Assembly (NCBI GenBank): GCA_030680355.1
Contig: JAUXVF010000022.1
Location: 186,001-250,000, forward strand
DNA: 64,000 nucleotides
DNA from: Caulobacter sp.
Lineage (GTDB): Bacteria > Pseudomonadota > Alphaproteobacteria > Caulobacterales > Caulobacteraceae
Reading direction: 5' to 3'
In this document: piece after piece, positions 50,049 through 58,771 of the stretch
How the letters are laid out: each line of letters begins with the position of its first letter
Position numbering within the stretch: position 1 is the first letter of the stretch
The notes under the pieces: generated by a model
Seen by the model: the letters and a program-made list of their open reading frames with translations, nothing else
What the model was told of the DNA's origin: nothing
The model's database searches: none
Translations under genes and position numbers: made by a program

Positions 50049-50106
50049 TTAGATATATCTAACTTGACATCGCACCGGTCCGATATATCTAACATGCCGA
50101 TATATC
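50049..50106 (+). promoter_or_regulatory. Three GATATATC operators and promoter of the PadR-type regulator
   Basis: TTAGATATATCTAA (50049-50062) is a perfect 14-base palindrome. The 8-base core GATATATC recurs at 50082-50089 and 50099-50106, with TCTA flanks. TTGACA at 50064-50069 makes a -35 element between copies 1 and 2; with a 17-base spacer the -10 (ATCTAA, 50087-50092) overlaps copy 2. This is the expected layout for autorepression by the PadR-type protein encoded just downstream. Confidence 0.8.
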
Positions 50107-50121
50107 TAGAAAGGATCGGAT

Positions 50122-50679
50122 ATGCATCGCCACTTTGGCTTCCAACACCACCAGCACCACCGCTTCGGCCGTCACGGCATGGGCGGACACATGCGACACG
50201 CCATGCGTGGACGCGGCCGCTTCGGGCGGTTCTTCGACCAGGGCGACCTCAAGCTGGTCATTCTGCGGATGATCGCCGACCAGCCCCGCCACGGCTACGA
50301 GCTGATCAAGGCCGTCGAGGAACAGGCCGGCGGCGCCTATACCCCCAGCCCCGGCGTGGTCTATCCGACCCTGACCTGGCTTGAGGAGATGGGCTTTGTC
50401 GCCGGCGCCGAGGCGGCCGGTGGGCGCAAGCTCTACACCGTCACCCCCGAGGGCGAGGCCCATCTTGGGGCCAACGAGGGCCAGACCGCCGGCATCTTCG
50501 CCCGGATGGCCGAGGCCGCCGCCGCCAGCACCGCCTTCTCGCCGCAGATCCTGCGGGCGCGGGAAAACCTGCGCAACGCGCTCAAGCTGAAGACGACGGG
50601 CAGCGCCCTGACCAAGGCGCAGATCGAGGCCATCTGCGACGCCCTCGACGCCGCCGCCGCGACGGTGGAACGGGCTTAG
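50122..50679 (+). CDS. PadR-family regulator with His-rich N terminus (YqjI-like)
   Basis: 185 residues. The first 30 contain nine or ten His and several Arg/Gly (HRHFGFQHHQHHRFGRH, then GGHMRHAMRGRGRFGR). The PadR winged helix follows at 40-110 with GDLKLVILRMIADQPRHGYEL and TPSPGVVYPTLTWLEEMG. The C-terminal helix pairs (ILRARENLRNALKLK, KAQIEAICDALDAAA) form the dimer stalk. The closest known protein is E. coli YqjI, a nickel/iron-responsive repressor with a His/Cys-rich head that controls the ferric reductase gene yqjH. No target other than itself is seen in this window. Confidence 0.9.
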   Translation: MHRHFGFQHHQHHRFGRHGMGGHMRHAMRGRGRFGRFFDQGDLKLVILRMIADQPRHGYELIKAVEEQAGGAYTPSPGVVYPTLTWLEEMGFVAGAEAAGGRKLYTVTPEGEAHLGANEGQTAGIFARMAEAAAASTAFSPQILRARENLRNALKLKTTGSALTKAQIEAICDALDAAAATVERA

Positions 50680-50687
50680 GTCGTGAT

Positions 50688-50800
50688 CTTCCCCTTCGGG
50701 GGAGGTGGATCGGCGCCAGCCGAGACGGAGGGGGTCCGCTCAGATTTCGGGTAACCCCCTCAGTCGGCCCGTTCGGGCCGACAGCTCCCCCGAAGGGGAG
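50688..50800. repeat. Intergenic inverted repeat (CTTCCCCTTCGGGGGAGG type)
   Basis: The left arm CTTCCCCTTCGGGGGAGG ... CGGAGGGGGT and the right arm ACCCCCTCAGTCGGC ... CTCCCCCGAAGGGGAG are imperfect reverse complements, with inner hairpins such as GTCGGCCCGTTCGGGCCGAC. It lies between the convergent ends of the PadR and S9 peptidase genes. Confidence 0.75.
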
Positions 50801-50810
50801 CATCCGCAGC

Positions 50811-52910
50811 CTAGTCCATCAGCCGTTGGCTGAGATAGGTGAACTCCAGCGCCACACGGGTGGCGGTTTCGGCCAGGTTGGCCGCCGCCGAATGGCCGCC
50901 GTCGATGTTCTCGTAATAGAGATAGCGATAGCCCAGCGCCTCCAGCCGCGCCGCGGCCTTGCGGGCGTGGGCCGGGTGGACGCGGTCATCCTTGGTCGAG
51001 GTCACGATCAGGGCCTCGGGATAGTCCCGGCCGGCCCTGAGGTTGCTGTAGGGATCGTAGGCCGCGATCCAGGCCCGCTCTTCCGGGAGGGCCGGGTTGC
51101 CGTACTCGCCGACCCAGGAGGCGCCGGCGCCCATGCGGGTGTAGTTGAGCATGTCGAACAGCGGCACCTGGATGACCACGGCGTTGTAGAGCTCGGGCCG
51201 CTGGGTCAGGGCCACGCCCATCAGCAGCCCGCCGTTCGACCCGCCCATGACGCCGAGGCGCCGGGGGTTGGTGATCTTGCGGGCGATCAGGTCCTCGGAG
51301 ACGGCGAAGAAATCGTCATAGACTTTCTGGCGGTCCGCCTTGAGGCCGGCCTGGTGCCAGGCGGGGCCGAATTCGCCGCCGCCGCGGATATTGGCCACGA
51401 CATAGACGCCGCCGCGCTCCAGCCACAGCTTGCCGACCGTGGCCGAATAGCCGGGCGTCATCGACACCTGGAAGCCGCCATAGGCGTAGAGCAGGGTCGG
51501 GGCGGTCCCGTCGTACTTCAGGCCCTTGGGCCGGACGACGAAATAGGGAACCTTCGTCCCGTCCTTCGAGGTCGCCCAAAGCTGCTCGACGACATGCTCG
51601 CCGGCGTCAAAGCGCGGGGCCAGGGTCTTGATCATCTCGACCTCGCCGCTGGCGGCGTCGGCCAGCCACAGGCTGCTGGGGGTCAGATAGCCGGTGACGG
51701 TGAAGAACACCCGGTCGTCGGTCTCCGAGGTCGAGCCGACCCCGATGCTGACATTGGCCGGCAGGTCGAGCCGGCTCTGGCTCCAGCCGTCGGCCGTCGG
51801 CGCGAAGACCAGGGCCTGACCGGTGACATCCTCGAGCAGGCCGACGATCAGCCGGCCCTTGCTGATATTGATCTCCTCGACCGACTGCCGCGCCGTCGGG
51901 CGCAGGATCAGGGACGGTTTCGCCGTCGCCGGATCGGCCTTGAGCGCCGCCAGATCGACGGCGGCCAGATCGCCCTGTTTGAGGTCAAAGACGGCCCAGT
52001 CCTCCTCCAGGGTGAAGATCACCCGGCCGGCCAGCAGACCCTGGACCGAGCTCTTCATCGGGAAGGGCAGGGTCACCGGGCCCTTGTCGGTGATCAGGAC
52101 ATATTCGGACTCGAAGAAGCTCGGGCTGCGGACGGCCATCACCGCCTGCACCGCGCCATCGGCCTCGCGCAGCACGAAGGGCGAGACCGCCACGTCATCG
52201 ACCGTGCCGCGATAGATCTCGGTCGCCGCGGTCAGCGGCGTGCCGCGTTTCCAGGTCTTGAGCACGAACGGGTAGCTCGACTTGGTCATCGTGCCCTCGC
52301 CCCAGTCGCGGGCGATCAGCAGGGTGTCCCGGTCCAGCCAGGTGACGTTCTGTTTGCCGTCGGGCGAGACGAAGCCGTCCTCGACGAAAGCCCTGGTCAC
52401 CGCGTCGAACTCACGCAGGGTGACCGCGTCCTTGCCGCCGTCCGACAGCTGGACGAGGCAGTAGCGGTCCTCCGGCGGCAGGCAGGACGTTCCCTTGTAA
52501 ACCCAGTTCTTGCCCTCGGCCTTGGCCAGGGCGTCGAAATCCAGAACCGTCTCCCAGACCGGGGCGGTGGTGCGATAGCTGTCCAGCGACGTCCGCCGCC
52601 ACAGGCCCCGGACATGGTCGGCGTCCTGCCAGAAGTTGCTCAGCGTGCCGTCGCCCTTGAAGGCGACCATCGGGATGCGGTCGCTGGCCTGCAGAATTTT
52701 CAGGGCGGCGTCATGCAGGCCGGCGTAGCGCGGGTCGTCCTGCAGCACCGGCAGGGACCGGGCGTTCTCGGCCCGGGCCCAGTCGAGGGCGCGGGTCCCC
52801 TCGATCTCCTCCATCCAGGTAAAGGGATCGTCCGGGGTCGGAGCGGGGGCGGCGGAGGCGGTCGATGCGGTCACGGTCATGACCAGGGCAATTAGGAACG
52901 ATCGCACCAT
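50811..52910 (-). CDS. S9 prolyl oligopeptidase family protein (second of a tandem pair)
   Basis: 699 residues with a Sec signal peptide (VRSFLIALVMTVTASTASAA). The N-terminal domain begins DDPFTWMEEIEGTRALDWARAEN; a beta-propeller fills about residues 80-420, and the alpha/beta-hydrolase catalytic domain carries GGSNGGLLMG (nucleophile Ser), TSTKDDRVHPAHA (Asp) and NIDGGHS (His). It cleaves peptides after Pro or related residues in the periplasm. Its ATG shares one base with the stop of the paralogue upstream (TGATG), so both come from one mRNA. Confidence 0.93.
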   Translation of the reverse strand: MVRSFLIALVMTVTASTASAAPAPTPDDPFTWMEEIEGTRALDWARAENARSLPVLQDDPRYAGLHDAALKILQASDRIPMVAFKGDGTLSNFWQDADHVRGLWRRTSLDSYRTTAPVWETVLDFDALAKAEGKNWVYKGTSCLPPEDRYCLVQLSDGGKDAVTLREFDAVTRAFVEDGFVSPDGKQNVTWLDRDTLLIARDWGEGTMTKSSYPFVLKTWKRGTPLTAATEIYRGTVDDVAVSPFVLREADGAVQAVMAVRSPSFFESEYVLITDKGPVTLPFPMKSSVQGLLAGRVIFTLEEDWAVFDLKQGDLAAVDLAALKADPATAKPSLILRPTARQSVEEINISKGRLIVGLLEDVTGQALVFAPTADGWSQSRLDLPANVSIGVGSTSETDDRVFFTVTGYLTPSSLWLADAASGEVEMIKTLAPRFDAGEHVVEQLWATSKDGTKVPYFVVRPKGLKYDGTAPTLLYAYGGFQVSMTPGYSATVGKLWLERGGVYVVANIRGGGEFGPAWHQAGLKADRQKVYDDFFAVSEDLIARKITNPRRLGVMGGSNGGLLMGVALTQRPELYNAVVIQVPLFDMLNYTRMGAGASWVGEYGNPALPEERAWIAAYDPYSNLRAGRDYPEALIVTSTKDDRVHPAHARKAAARLEALGYRYLYYENIDGGHSAAANLAETATRVALEFTYLSQRLMD

Positions 52911-55006
52911 CAGTCCATGAGCTGTCGCGTCAGATAGGTGTAGTGCATGCCCCAGCGCCGGGCGTTGGCGGTCGGGTCGGCGCCGTTGGCGTGGCCGCCG
53001 TCGGTGTTTTCGAAATAGAGCACCGGGTCGCCATAGGCCTCGAGCTGGGCCACGAACTTGCGGGCGTGACCCGGGTGGACGCGGTCGTCCTTGGTCGAGG
53101 TGGTGACGTAGGCCAGCGGGTATTTGACCCCGGGCTTGAGGTTCTGGAACGGCGAATAGGCCGCGATCCAGGCCGCCTCCTCGGGGATGGTCGGGTCGCC
53201 GTACTCGCCGATCCAGGACGCCCCGGCCGGCAGCAGGTGGTAGCGCAGCATGTCGAGCAGCGGGCTCTCTACGATCACCGCGTTCCACAGGTCCGGCCGC
53301 TGGGTCATGGCCACGCCCATCAGCAGGCCGCCGTTGGAGCGGCCATATGCGCCCAGCCGCCGGGGCGAGGTGATCTTGCGGGCGATCAGGTCTTCGGCCA
53401 CGGCGAAATAGTCGTCATAGGCCCGCTGGCGATTGGCCTTCAGCGCCGCCTCGTGCCAGGCCGGGCCGAACTCGCCGCCGCCGCGGATGTTGGCGACGAC
53501 ATAGGTGCCGCCGCGCTCCAGCCACAGCTTGCCGACCAGCGGGTCATAGACCGCCGGCTTGCTGACCTGGAAACCGCCGTAGCCGTAAATCAGGGTCGGG
53601 TCCTGGCCGTCGTGCTTGTGGCCCTTGGGATGGATGATGAAATAGGGGACCTTCGTCCCGTCCTTTGAGGTCGCCTCATGCTGTTCGACCTTGAGGTTGG
53701 AGGCGTCGAACCGGGCCGGAAGCGTCTTCACGGTTACAGCCTTGGCGGCCTTCCCCTGGGCGAAGCGCAGGCGGGTCGGGGTGGTGAAGCCTTCCTCGGT
53801 GAAGAAGACGCCGTCGCCTTCGTCGGCCGTCGACACCAGGCTGACCGCCGCATTCTCCAGGCCGCCATAGACCAGGGTCTCCCAGCCGTCCGCCGTCGGA
53901 CGGAAGGTGAGCAGCTGGCCCCGGACGTTGGCGTAGCGCACGGCCACGACGCGGCTTTCGGTCACGGCGATCTCGTCGGTGTTCAGGGCCTCGCGGTCCT
54001 TCGGCGTATAGATCTCCTCGACCGCGTCGGCGGTCCCGACCTCCAGCCTGTCCAGATCCACCGCCAGCAGCGCGCCGGCCGGGTGGCGGACGTCGGCGAA
54101 CGTCCAGTCCTGTTGCAGCGAGGCGATGAGCCGGCCGCCCAGGTAGCCATGCGTTTCCAGCCGCGTCGGCAGCGGCAGGGCGGCGCCCACCGTGCCATCG
54201 TCGGACAGGCGGAACAGCGACCGGTTGAAGAAATCCAGACCGCGATGGATCAGGACCAGCCGATGACCGGTCCCGTCGCGCAGGACATCCGGCTGGGCGC
54301 TGACGTCCTTGCTCTCGCCCCGGAACACCTCAACGGCCTGGTCCAGCGACTGTCCGCGCTTCAGCGTCTTGACCACCATGCCGTAGCCGGACTCGGTGGT
54401 CGTGCCGGGTCCGAAGTCGCGGGTCAGGATCAGGGTGTCGGCGTCAAGCCAGGCGACGGTCTGTTTGCTCTCCGGCAGGCGGAAGCCGCCATCGACGAAG
54501 GCCTTGGTCGTCAGATCGAACTCACGGACCTCGACGGCGTCCTTACCGCCGTTGGACAGCCTGACCAGGCAGCGGTCATACGTCACCGGGCGACAGTTGG
54601 CGCCCTTCCAGTTCCAGTTCGCCTGTTCGGCGGTCGACAGGGCGTCCAGGTCCAGCACCGTCTCCCACCGCGGCGTCGCGGTGCGGTAACTGTCCAGCGT
54701 CGTCCGCCGCCAGACGCCGCGGACATGGGTTTCATCCTGCCAGAAGTTGAACACCGCCTTGCCGACGAAGGTCGGGGTCGGGATCCGGTCGCTGGCCGAG
54801 AGGATAGACAGGGCGTCGGCCTGCAGCCCGGCGAACCGGGCGTCGCCGGTCAGCACCGGCAGCGTCCTGGCGTTCTCCGCCCGCACCCAGTCCATCGACC
54901 GGTCGCTGTCGACCTGTTCGAGCCATTCGAAGGGCGATTCGGTCTGGGCCAGGGCCGGGGCGGCGCTGGCGAGAAGGGCGACGGCGGCGAGCGCGGAAAG
55001 CTTCAT
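52910..55006 (-). CDS. S9 prolyl oligopeptidase family protein (first of a tandem pair)
   Basis: 698 residues with signal peptide KLSALAAVALLASAAPALAQ. Layout matches its neighbour: ESPFEWLEQVDSDRSMDWVRAEN, a propeller, then GGGEFGPAWHEAALK, the nucleophile in YGRSNGGLLMG, TSTKDDRVHPGHA and NTDGGHAN. The nucleophile elbow reads GRSNGG here versus GGSNGG in the second copy, so the duplicates have diverged. Both would act outside the cytoplasm on peptides; substrate difference is unknown. Confidence 0.93.
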   Translation of the reverse strand: MKLSALAAVALLASAAPALAQTESPFEWLEQVDSDRSMDWVRAENARTLPVLTGDARFAGLQADALSILSASDRIPTPTFVGKAVFNFWQDETHVRGVWRRTTLDSYRTATPRWETVLDLDALSTAEQANWNWKGANCRPVTYDRCLVRLSNGGKDAVEVREFDLTTKAFVDGGFRLPESKQTVAWLDADTLILTRDFGPGTTTESGYGMVVKTLKRGQSLDQAVEVFRGESKDVSAQPDVLRDGTGHRLVLIHRGLDFFNRSLFRLSDDGTVGAALPLPTRLETHGYLGGRLIASLQQDWTFADVRHPAGALLAVDLDRLEVGTADAVEEIYTPKDREALNTDEIAVTESRVVAVRYANVRGQLLTFRPTADGWETLVYGGLENAAVSLVSTADEGDGVFFTEEGFTTPTRLRFAQGKAAKAVTVKTLPARFDASNLKVEQHEATSKDGTKVPYFIIHPKGHKHDGQDPTLIYGYGGFQVSKPAVYDPLVGKLWLERGGTYVVANIRGGGEFGPAWHEAALKANRQRAYDDYFAVAEDLIARKITSPRRLGAYGRSNGGLLMGVAMTQRPDLWNAVIVESPLLDMLRYHLLPAGASWIGEYGDPTIPEEAAWIAAYSPFQNLKPGVKYPLAYVTTSTKDDRVHPGHARKFVAQLEAYGDPVLYFENTDGGHANGADPTANARRWGMHYTYLTRQLMD

Positions 55007-55171
55007 GGGACAACCAGGCAGGAAAAGAGGCCGCGAGCATAGGCGCCCGTGCGGGCGGGGCAAGAGGCGCCCGAAACACCCCGCGCAGGCGCAAGATTCT
55101 TCCTCGCGCCTGCCGTACCGCCGCGATGTGGCCTCTGCCTTATTTTTACAGATCGCCTATATCTTCCGCTC

Positions 55172-55999
55172 ATGACCCGCCCGTTCCTCAAGATGAATGG
55201 CCTTGGCAACGACTTCGTTGTCGTTGAAGCCCGCTCCCAGGCCTTCCGGCCGACGCCGGAGGAGGCGCGGGCGATCGCCGACCGCGCGGCCGGGGTGGGC
55301 TGCGACCAGCTGATCGCCATCGAGCCGACCAGCCGGGCCGACGCCTTCATGCGCATCTGGAACGCCGACGGCGGCGAGGTCGAGGCCTGCGGCAACGCCA
55401 CCCGCTGCGTGGCCTGGCTGCTGATGGAGGCCAGCGGCGCCGACGACGTGGTCATCGAGACCGCCGCCGGCCTGTTGTCGGCCAGTCGGGCCGGGGACGG
55501 TCGCATCTCGGTCGACATGGGCGTGCCCGGCCTGCGATGGGACCAGATTCCGCTGGCCGAGGAGATGGACACCAGGGGCATCGAACTGCAGGTCGGGCCG
55601 ATCGACGACCCGCACCTGCATACCCCCGGCGCGGTCAATATGGGCAATCCGCATGTGGTCTTCTTTGTCGGCGAGGAGCCCGACGACGCCCTGGTCAAGG
55701 GCGCCGGCAGCCTGATCGAACACCACCCGCTGTTCCCCGAGGGGGTCAATGTCGGCTTCGCCTGGGTCACGGCGCCCGACCGCATCCGCCTGCGGGTCTG
55801 GGAGCGCGGCGCGGGCCTGACGAAGGCCTGCGGCACCGGCGCCTGCGCCGCCCTGGTGGCCACCGCCCGCCGCGGCCTGACCGGTCGCGCCGCGACCATC
55901 GAGATGGACGGCGGCGACCTGCATGTCGAATGGCGCGAAGCCGACAACCACGTGATCATGACCGGGCCGGTGACGCTGGAGTTCACGGGGCGGCTTTAG
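55172..55999 (+). CDS. dapF: Diaminopimelate epimerase
   Basis: 275 residues. FLKMNGLGNDFVVVEAR opens the first half; the catalytic Cys pair is in EACGNATRC and KACGTGACAALVA. VNMGNPHVVFFV is the conserved central block. It converts LL- to meso-diaminopimelate for lysine and peptidoglycan. It stands alone, divergent from the S9 pair, with family A repeats after its stop. Confidence 0.97.
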   Translation: MTRPFLKMNGLGNDFVVVEARSQAFRPTPEEARAIADRAAGVGCDQLIAIEPTSRADAFMRIWNADGGEVEACGNATRCVAWLLMEASGADDVVIETAAGLLSASRAGDGRISVDMGVPGLRWDQIPLAEEMDTRGIELQVGPIDDPHLHTPGAVNMGNPHVVFFVGEEPDDALVKGAGSLIEHHPLFPEGVNVGFAWVTAPDRIRLRVWERGAGLTKACGTGACAALVATARRGLTGRAATIEMDGGDLHVEWREADNHVIMTGPVTLEFTGRL

Positions 56000-56002
56000 C
56001 GG

Positions 56003-56118
56003 TTGCGTGGTTCGAGACGCTCGCCTGATGGCTCGCGCCTCACCATGACATGAAATTTTCAGCGTCACCTCTGCCTGTCATCCTGAGCAGGGCCGAAGGC
56101 CCGTGTCGAAGGACGCAG
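56003..56118. repeat. Intergenic inverted repeat, family A copy 3
   Basis: TTGCGTGGTTCGAGACGCTCGCC ... CTCACCATGACA returns as TGTCATCCTGAGCAGGGCC ... CCGTGTCGAAGGACGCA after about 30 bases. It lies between the convergent dapF and thpR genes, directly before a half copy. Confidence 0.85.
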
Positions 56119-56142
56119 TGTGCCCACCGCGCGGATGCAGTT

Positions 56143-56212
56143 TGCGTGGTTCGACACGCGCTTCGCGCTGCTCACCATGACTTGGGAAAACGGCCGTCAT
56201 CCCAGGCAGACC
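56143..56212. repeat. Family A partial copy (left arm only)
   Basis: TGCGTGGTTCGACACGCGCTTCGCGCTGCTCACCATGACTT matches the left arm of the family closely, but the return arm is cut to GTCATCCC at about 56199-56206. It directly follows copy 3, so it looks like a decayed second insertion. Confidence 0.75.
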
Positions 56213-56213
56213 C

Positions 56214-56747
56214 CTACAGCCGATACTCCGCCTCCAGAACATAGCGCGTGCCCTCGCCCGTCTGATGGGTCGAATAGAGGCCGAAACGGTCAACCGCGAA
56301 GGTCGGCGACCTGAGCGGCGCGTTGCCTTCGATCCAGGCGGCGACGTCGGCCGGGTCGGGCCGGCGCAGATAGGCCATCGTGACATGCGGCCGGTAGGCG
56401 CGGCCGTCCGGCGGCAGCTTCGCGCGCCGGGCGGCGGTCTCGCAGCGACCGGCCAGGCGACGCAGCGGCTCGCTTTCGGCGACGCCCGCCCAGACGGCGT
56501 GGATGTCCGGGCCCTCGCCGAACGCCCCGACGCTGTCCAGCGTCAGGCCAAAGGGCGGACTGGTGATGTGCGACAGCTCCAGATCGAGATCCTCGGCCGC
56601 CCTTTCCTGCACGTCGCCGAAGAAGCGCAGGGTGATGTGCAGCGCCTCCAGCGGCCGCCACCGCGCGCCCGGCAGGCCGTGCTGGCGGCGCAGCAGCGGC
56701 TCGCCGATGTCGTCGGGAACGGGAATGGCGGCGAACAGGCGGATCAT
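56214..56747 (-). CDS. thpR: RNA 2',3'-cyclic phosphodiesterase (2H family)
   Basis: 177 residues from the ATG at 56747 (MIRLFAAIPVPDDI); the longer frame to 56765 would begin inside a repeat. The two HxTx motifs are HITL around residue 43 and HVTM around residue 128, and LRFFGDVQE is the typical LigT/ThpR turn. It hydrolyses 2',3'-cyclic phosphates on RNA or related ligands. The gene has family A repeats on both sides. Confidence 0.9.
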   Translation of the reverse strand: MIRLFAAIPVPDDIGEPLLRRQHGLPGARWRPLEALHITLRFFGDVQERAAEDLDLELSHITSPPFGLTLDSVGAFGEGPDIHAVWAGVAESEPLRRLAGRCETAARRAKLPPDGRAYRPHVTMAYLRRPDPADVAAWIEGNAPLRSPTFAVDRFGLYSTHQTGEGTRYVLEAEYRL

Positions 56748-56749
56748 GC

Positions 56750-56847
56750 GTGCATCCTTCGACACGCGGCCTTCGACCGCTGCTCAGGATGACTACCAAA
56801 TTCAGTCATGGTGAGCAGCACCCGCGGGGTGCGTGTCGAACCAGGCA
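56750..56847. repeat. Intergenic inverted repeat, family A copy 4
   Basis: TGCATCCTTCGACACGCGGCC ... GCTGCTCAGGATGACT returns as AGTCATGGTGAGCAGCAC ... GCGTGTCGAACCAGGCA. It lies just upstream of thpR and just downstream of the aldo/keto reductase gene on the same strand. Confidence 0.85.
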
Positions 56848-56862
56848 CTCTGTGGACCGCCG

Positions 56863-57915
56863 CTACGGACACGGGTTGGGATGCTGGACGTGGATAGCGT
56901 CCACCGCCTTGTCCAGCTCGGCGGTCCAGGTCAGGTCGAAGGCGTCGATGTCGGTCTTCAGCTGGGCCATCGAGGTGGCGCCGATGATGGTCGAGGTCAC
57001 GAACGCGCGGCTGTCGCAGAACTTCAGGGCCAGCTGGGCGGGGTCCCAGCCCTGGGCCCTGGCCAGCTCGACATAGGCGCGGACGGCCGGCTCCGCGCCG
57101 GGACCGTCGTAGCGCTGCATGCGGTTGTAGAGGGCCTTGCGGGTTCCGGCCGGCAGGGCGCCGCCCAGATATTTGCCGGTCAGTACGCCCTGGCCGAGCG
57201 GCGAATAGGCCAGCAGGCCGACGTCCTCGCGCAGGGCGATCTCGGCGAGGCCAAACTCGAACACCCGGTTGGCCAGGTGATAGGCGTTCTGGATCGAGGC
57301 CATGCGCGGCAGGTCGTGCCGGCTGGACTCCTCGAGGAACCGCATCACGCCCCAGGGAAACTCGTTGGAGACGCCCACGGCGCGGATGCGGCCGGCCTTC
57401 ACCTCGGCGTCGAGCGCCTCGAGGATCGACCGGAAGGACTCATAGTCCTGCTCATAGTCCTTGAAGGTCATGCCGCCGAAGGTGCGGATCGGCCGGTCGG
57501 GCCAGTGCAGCTGATAGAGATCGAGGTAGTCGGTCTGCAGCCGCTTGAGTGATCCCGCCACCGCCTCGGCGATCTGGGCCTTCGTCTGACGCGGCGTGGC
57601 CTTGTCGGCGCGCAGCCAGTCCAGCCCGCCGAAGGCGGCGCCGCGACCGGCCACCTTGGAGGCCAGGACGATCTTGTCGCGCTTGCCGCTTTTGGCCAGC
57701 CAGGTCCCGATGTAGCGCTCGGTCGAGCCCTGGGTCTCGGCGGTCGGCGGCGAGGCGTAGAGCTCGGCCGTGTCCCAGAAATTCACCCCCCGCTCGAGGG
57801 CGTAGTCCATCTGGGCGTGGGCCTCGGCCTCGCTGTTCTGCGACCCCCAGGTCATGGTGCCCAGGCAGACGCGGCTGACATCGAGGCCGGTGCGGCCGAG
57901 TTTGGAATACTGCAT
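56863..57915 (-). CDS. tas: Aldo/keto reductase, Tas-like
   Basis: 350 residues. LGRTGLDVSRVCLGTMTWG, FWDTAELYASP (catalytic Asp, Tyr), the Lys in VLASKVAG, LYQLHWPDRP and AYSPLGQGVLTGKY are typical of the Tas branch of NADPH-dependent aldo/keto reductases. The C-terminal STIIGATSMAQLKTDIDAFD binds the cofactor phosphate. The physiological substrate is unknown. Confidence 0.93.
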   Translation of the reverse strand: MQYSKLGRTGLDVSRVCLGTMTWGSQNSEAEAHAQMDYALERGVNFWDTAELYASPPTAETQGSTERYIGTWLAKSGKRDKIVLASKVAGRGAAFGGLDWLRADKATPRQTKAQIAEAVAGSLKRLQTDYLDLYQLHWPDRPIRTFGGMTFKDYEQDYESFRSILEALDAEVKAGRIRAVGVSNEFPWGVMRFLEESSRHDLPRMASIQNAYHLANRVFEFGLAEIALREDVGLLAYSPLGQGVLTGKYLGGALPAGTRKALYNRMQRYDGPGAEPAVRAYVELARAQGWDPAQLALKFCDSRAFVTSTIIGATSMAQLKTDIDAFDLTWTAELDKAVDAIHVQHPNPCP

Positions 57916-57930
57916 TCAAAGTCCCCGTTT

Positions 57931-58047
57931 GGTGCGTCCTTCGAGACGCTCGCTTGAGGCTCGCTCCTCAGGATGACGAGCCGTGGTGTCAACAATGTCC
58001 GTCATGGTGAGGAGCGATCCATCAGGATCGCGTCTCGAACCACGCAA
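57931..58047. repeat. Intergenic inverted repeat, family A copy 5
   Basis: TGCGTCCTTCGAGACGCTCGC ... GCTCCTCAGGATGAC returns as GTCATGGTGAGGAGCG ... GCGTCTCGAACCACGCA. It fills the gap between the aldo/keto reductase start and the tesA end. Spacer about 25 bases. Confidence 0.87.
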
Positions 58048-58057
58048 TGCGGTTCCG

Positions 58058-58705
58058 TTATCTCCGGGTCGCCAGCGCCCGCGCCACCACCGGCGCCAGC
58101 CGGGCCGCGATGATGGCCGCGCCGGCGGCGTTGGGATGGATGCCGTCGCGCTGGTTGAGGCGCGGATGGCCCGCCACCCCGTCCAGCAGGTTGGGATAGA
58201 GGATCAGGCCATGCTGTTTGGCCAGGGCCGGGAACACGGCTCCGAAGTCGCGGGCGTAGGACTTGCCGATGGCCGTGGGCGCGGTCAGTCCGGCCAGCAC
58301 CACGGTGATTCCGCGCGCCTTCAGTCGACGGATGATGCGATCGAGATTGGCCTTCGTCTGTTTCGGATCGAGGCCCTGCAGCAGGTCGTTGCCGCCCAGG
58401 GCGACGACGCAGACGGCGGTGTCGGCCTGGACGCTGAAATCAACGCGGGCGGCGCCGCCGGCGCTGGTGTCGCCGCTGACTCCGGCGCCGCGCACCCTTG
58501 CCCCCGGCGTCAGTTTCACCAGCGCCGCTTCCAGCCGGGCCGGCAGGGCGTCGCGGGCCGGCAGGCCGTAGCCGGCGGTGATCGAGTCGCCGAGCAGGGT
58601 GACGACGCGGGGTTTGGCCCGCGCCAGCACAGGGCTGGCCGCCGCCGCGGCGATCAGGGCGACGACGGCGCGGCGGGTGAAGGGTCGATAAGGTGTACTG
58701 GTCAT
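58058..58705 (-). CDS. tesA: SGNH-type arylesterase/lysophospholipase (TesA)
   Basis: 215 residues. The N terminus is basic then hydrophobic (TRRAVVALIAAAAAS), ending LARAK, so it is exported. Block I GDSITAGYG gives Ser41; block II and III residues are in SGDTSAG and LGGNDLLQG; block V DGIHPN gives the Asp and His. TesA-type enzymes are multifunctional periplasmic thioesterases/lysophospholipases. It is divergent from the ABC genes, as in E. coli tesA/ybbA/ybbP. Confidence 0.93.
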   Translation of the reverse strand: MTSTPYRPFTRRAVVALIAAAAASPVLARAKPRVVTLLGDSITAGYGLPARDALPARLEAALVKLTPGARVRGAGVSGDTSAGGAARVDFSVQADTAVCVVALGGNDLLQGLDPKQTKANLDRIIRRLKARGITVVLAGLTAPTAIGKSYARDFGAVFPALAKQHGLILYPNLLDGVAGHPRLNQRDGIHPNAAGAAIIAARLAPVVARALATRR

Positions 58706-58771
58706 GACTCCTCCCTATGTAGGGTGAACATCGCCCAGCCCCAAAACTTCTCCGCGAAAAAGCCGCCCAAT

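Noticed and set aside
50826..52895. 689-codon plus-strand frame opposite the S9 peptidase
   Set aside because: Shadow frame with no start signal or domain.
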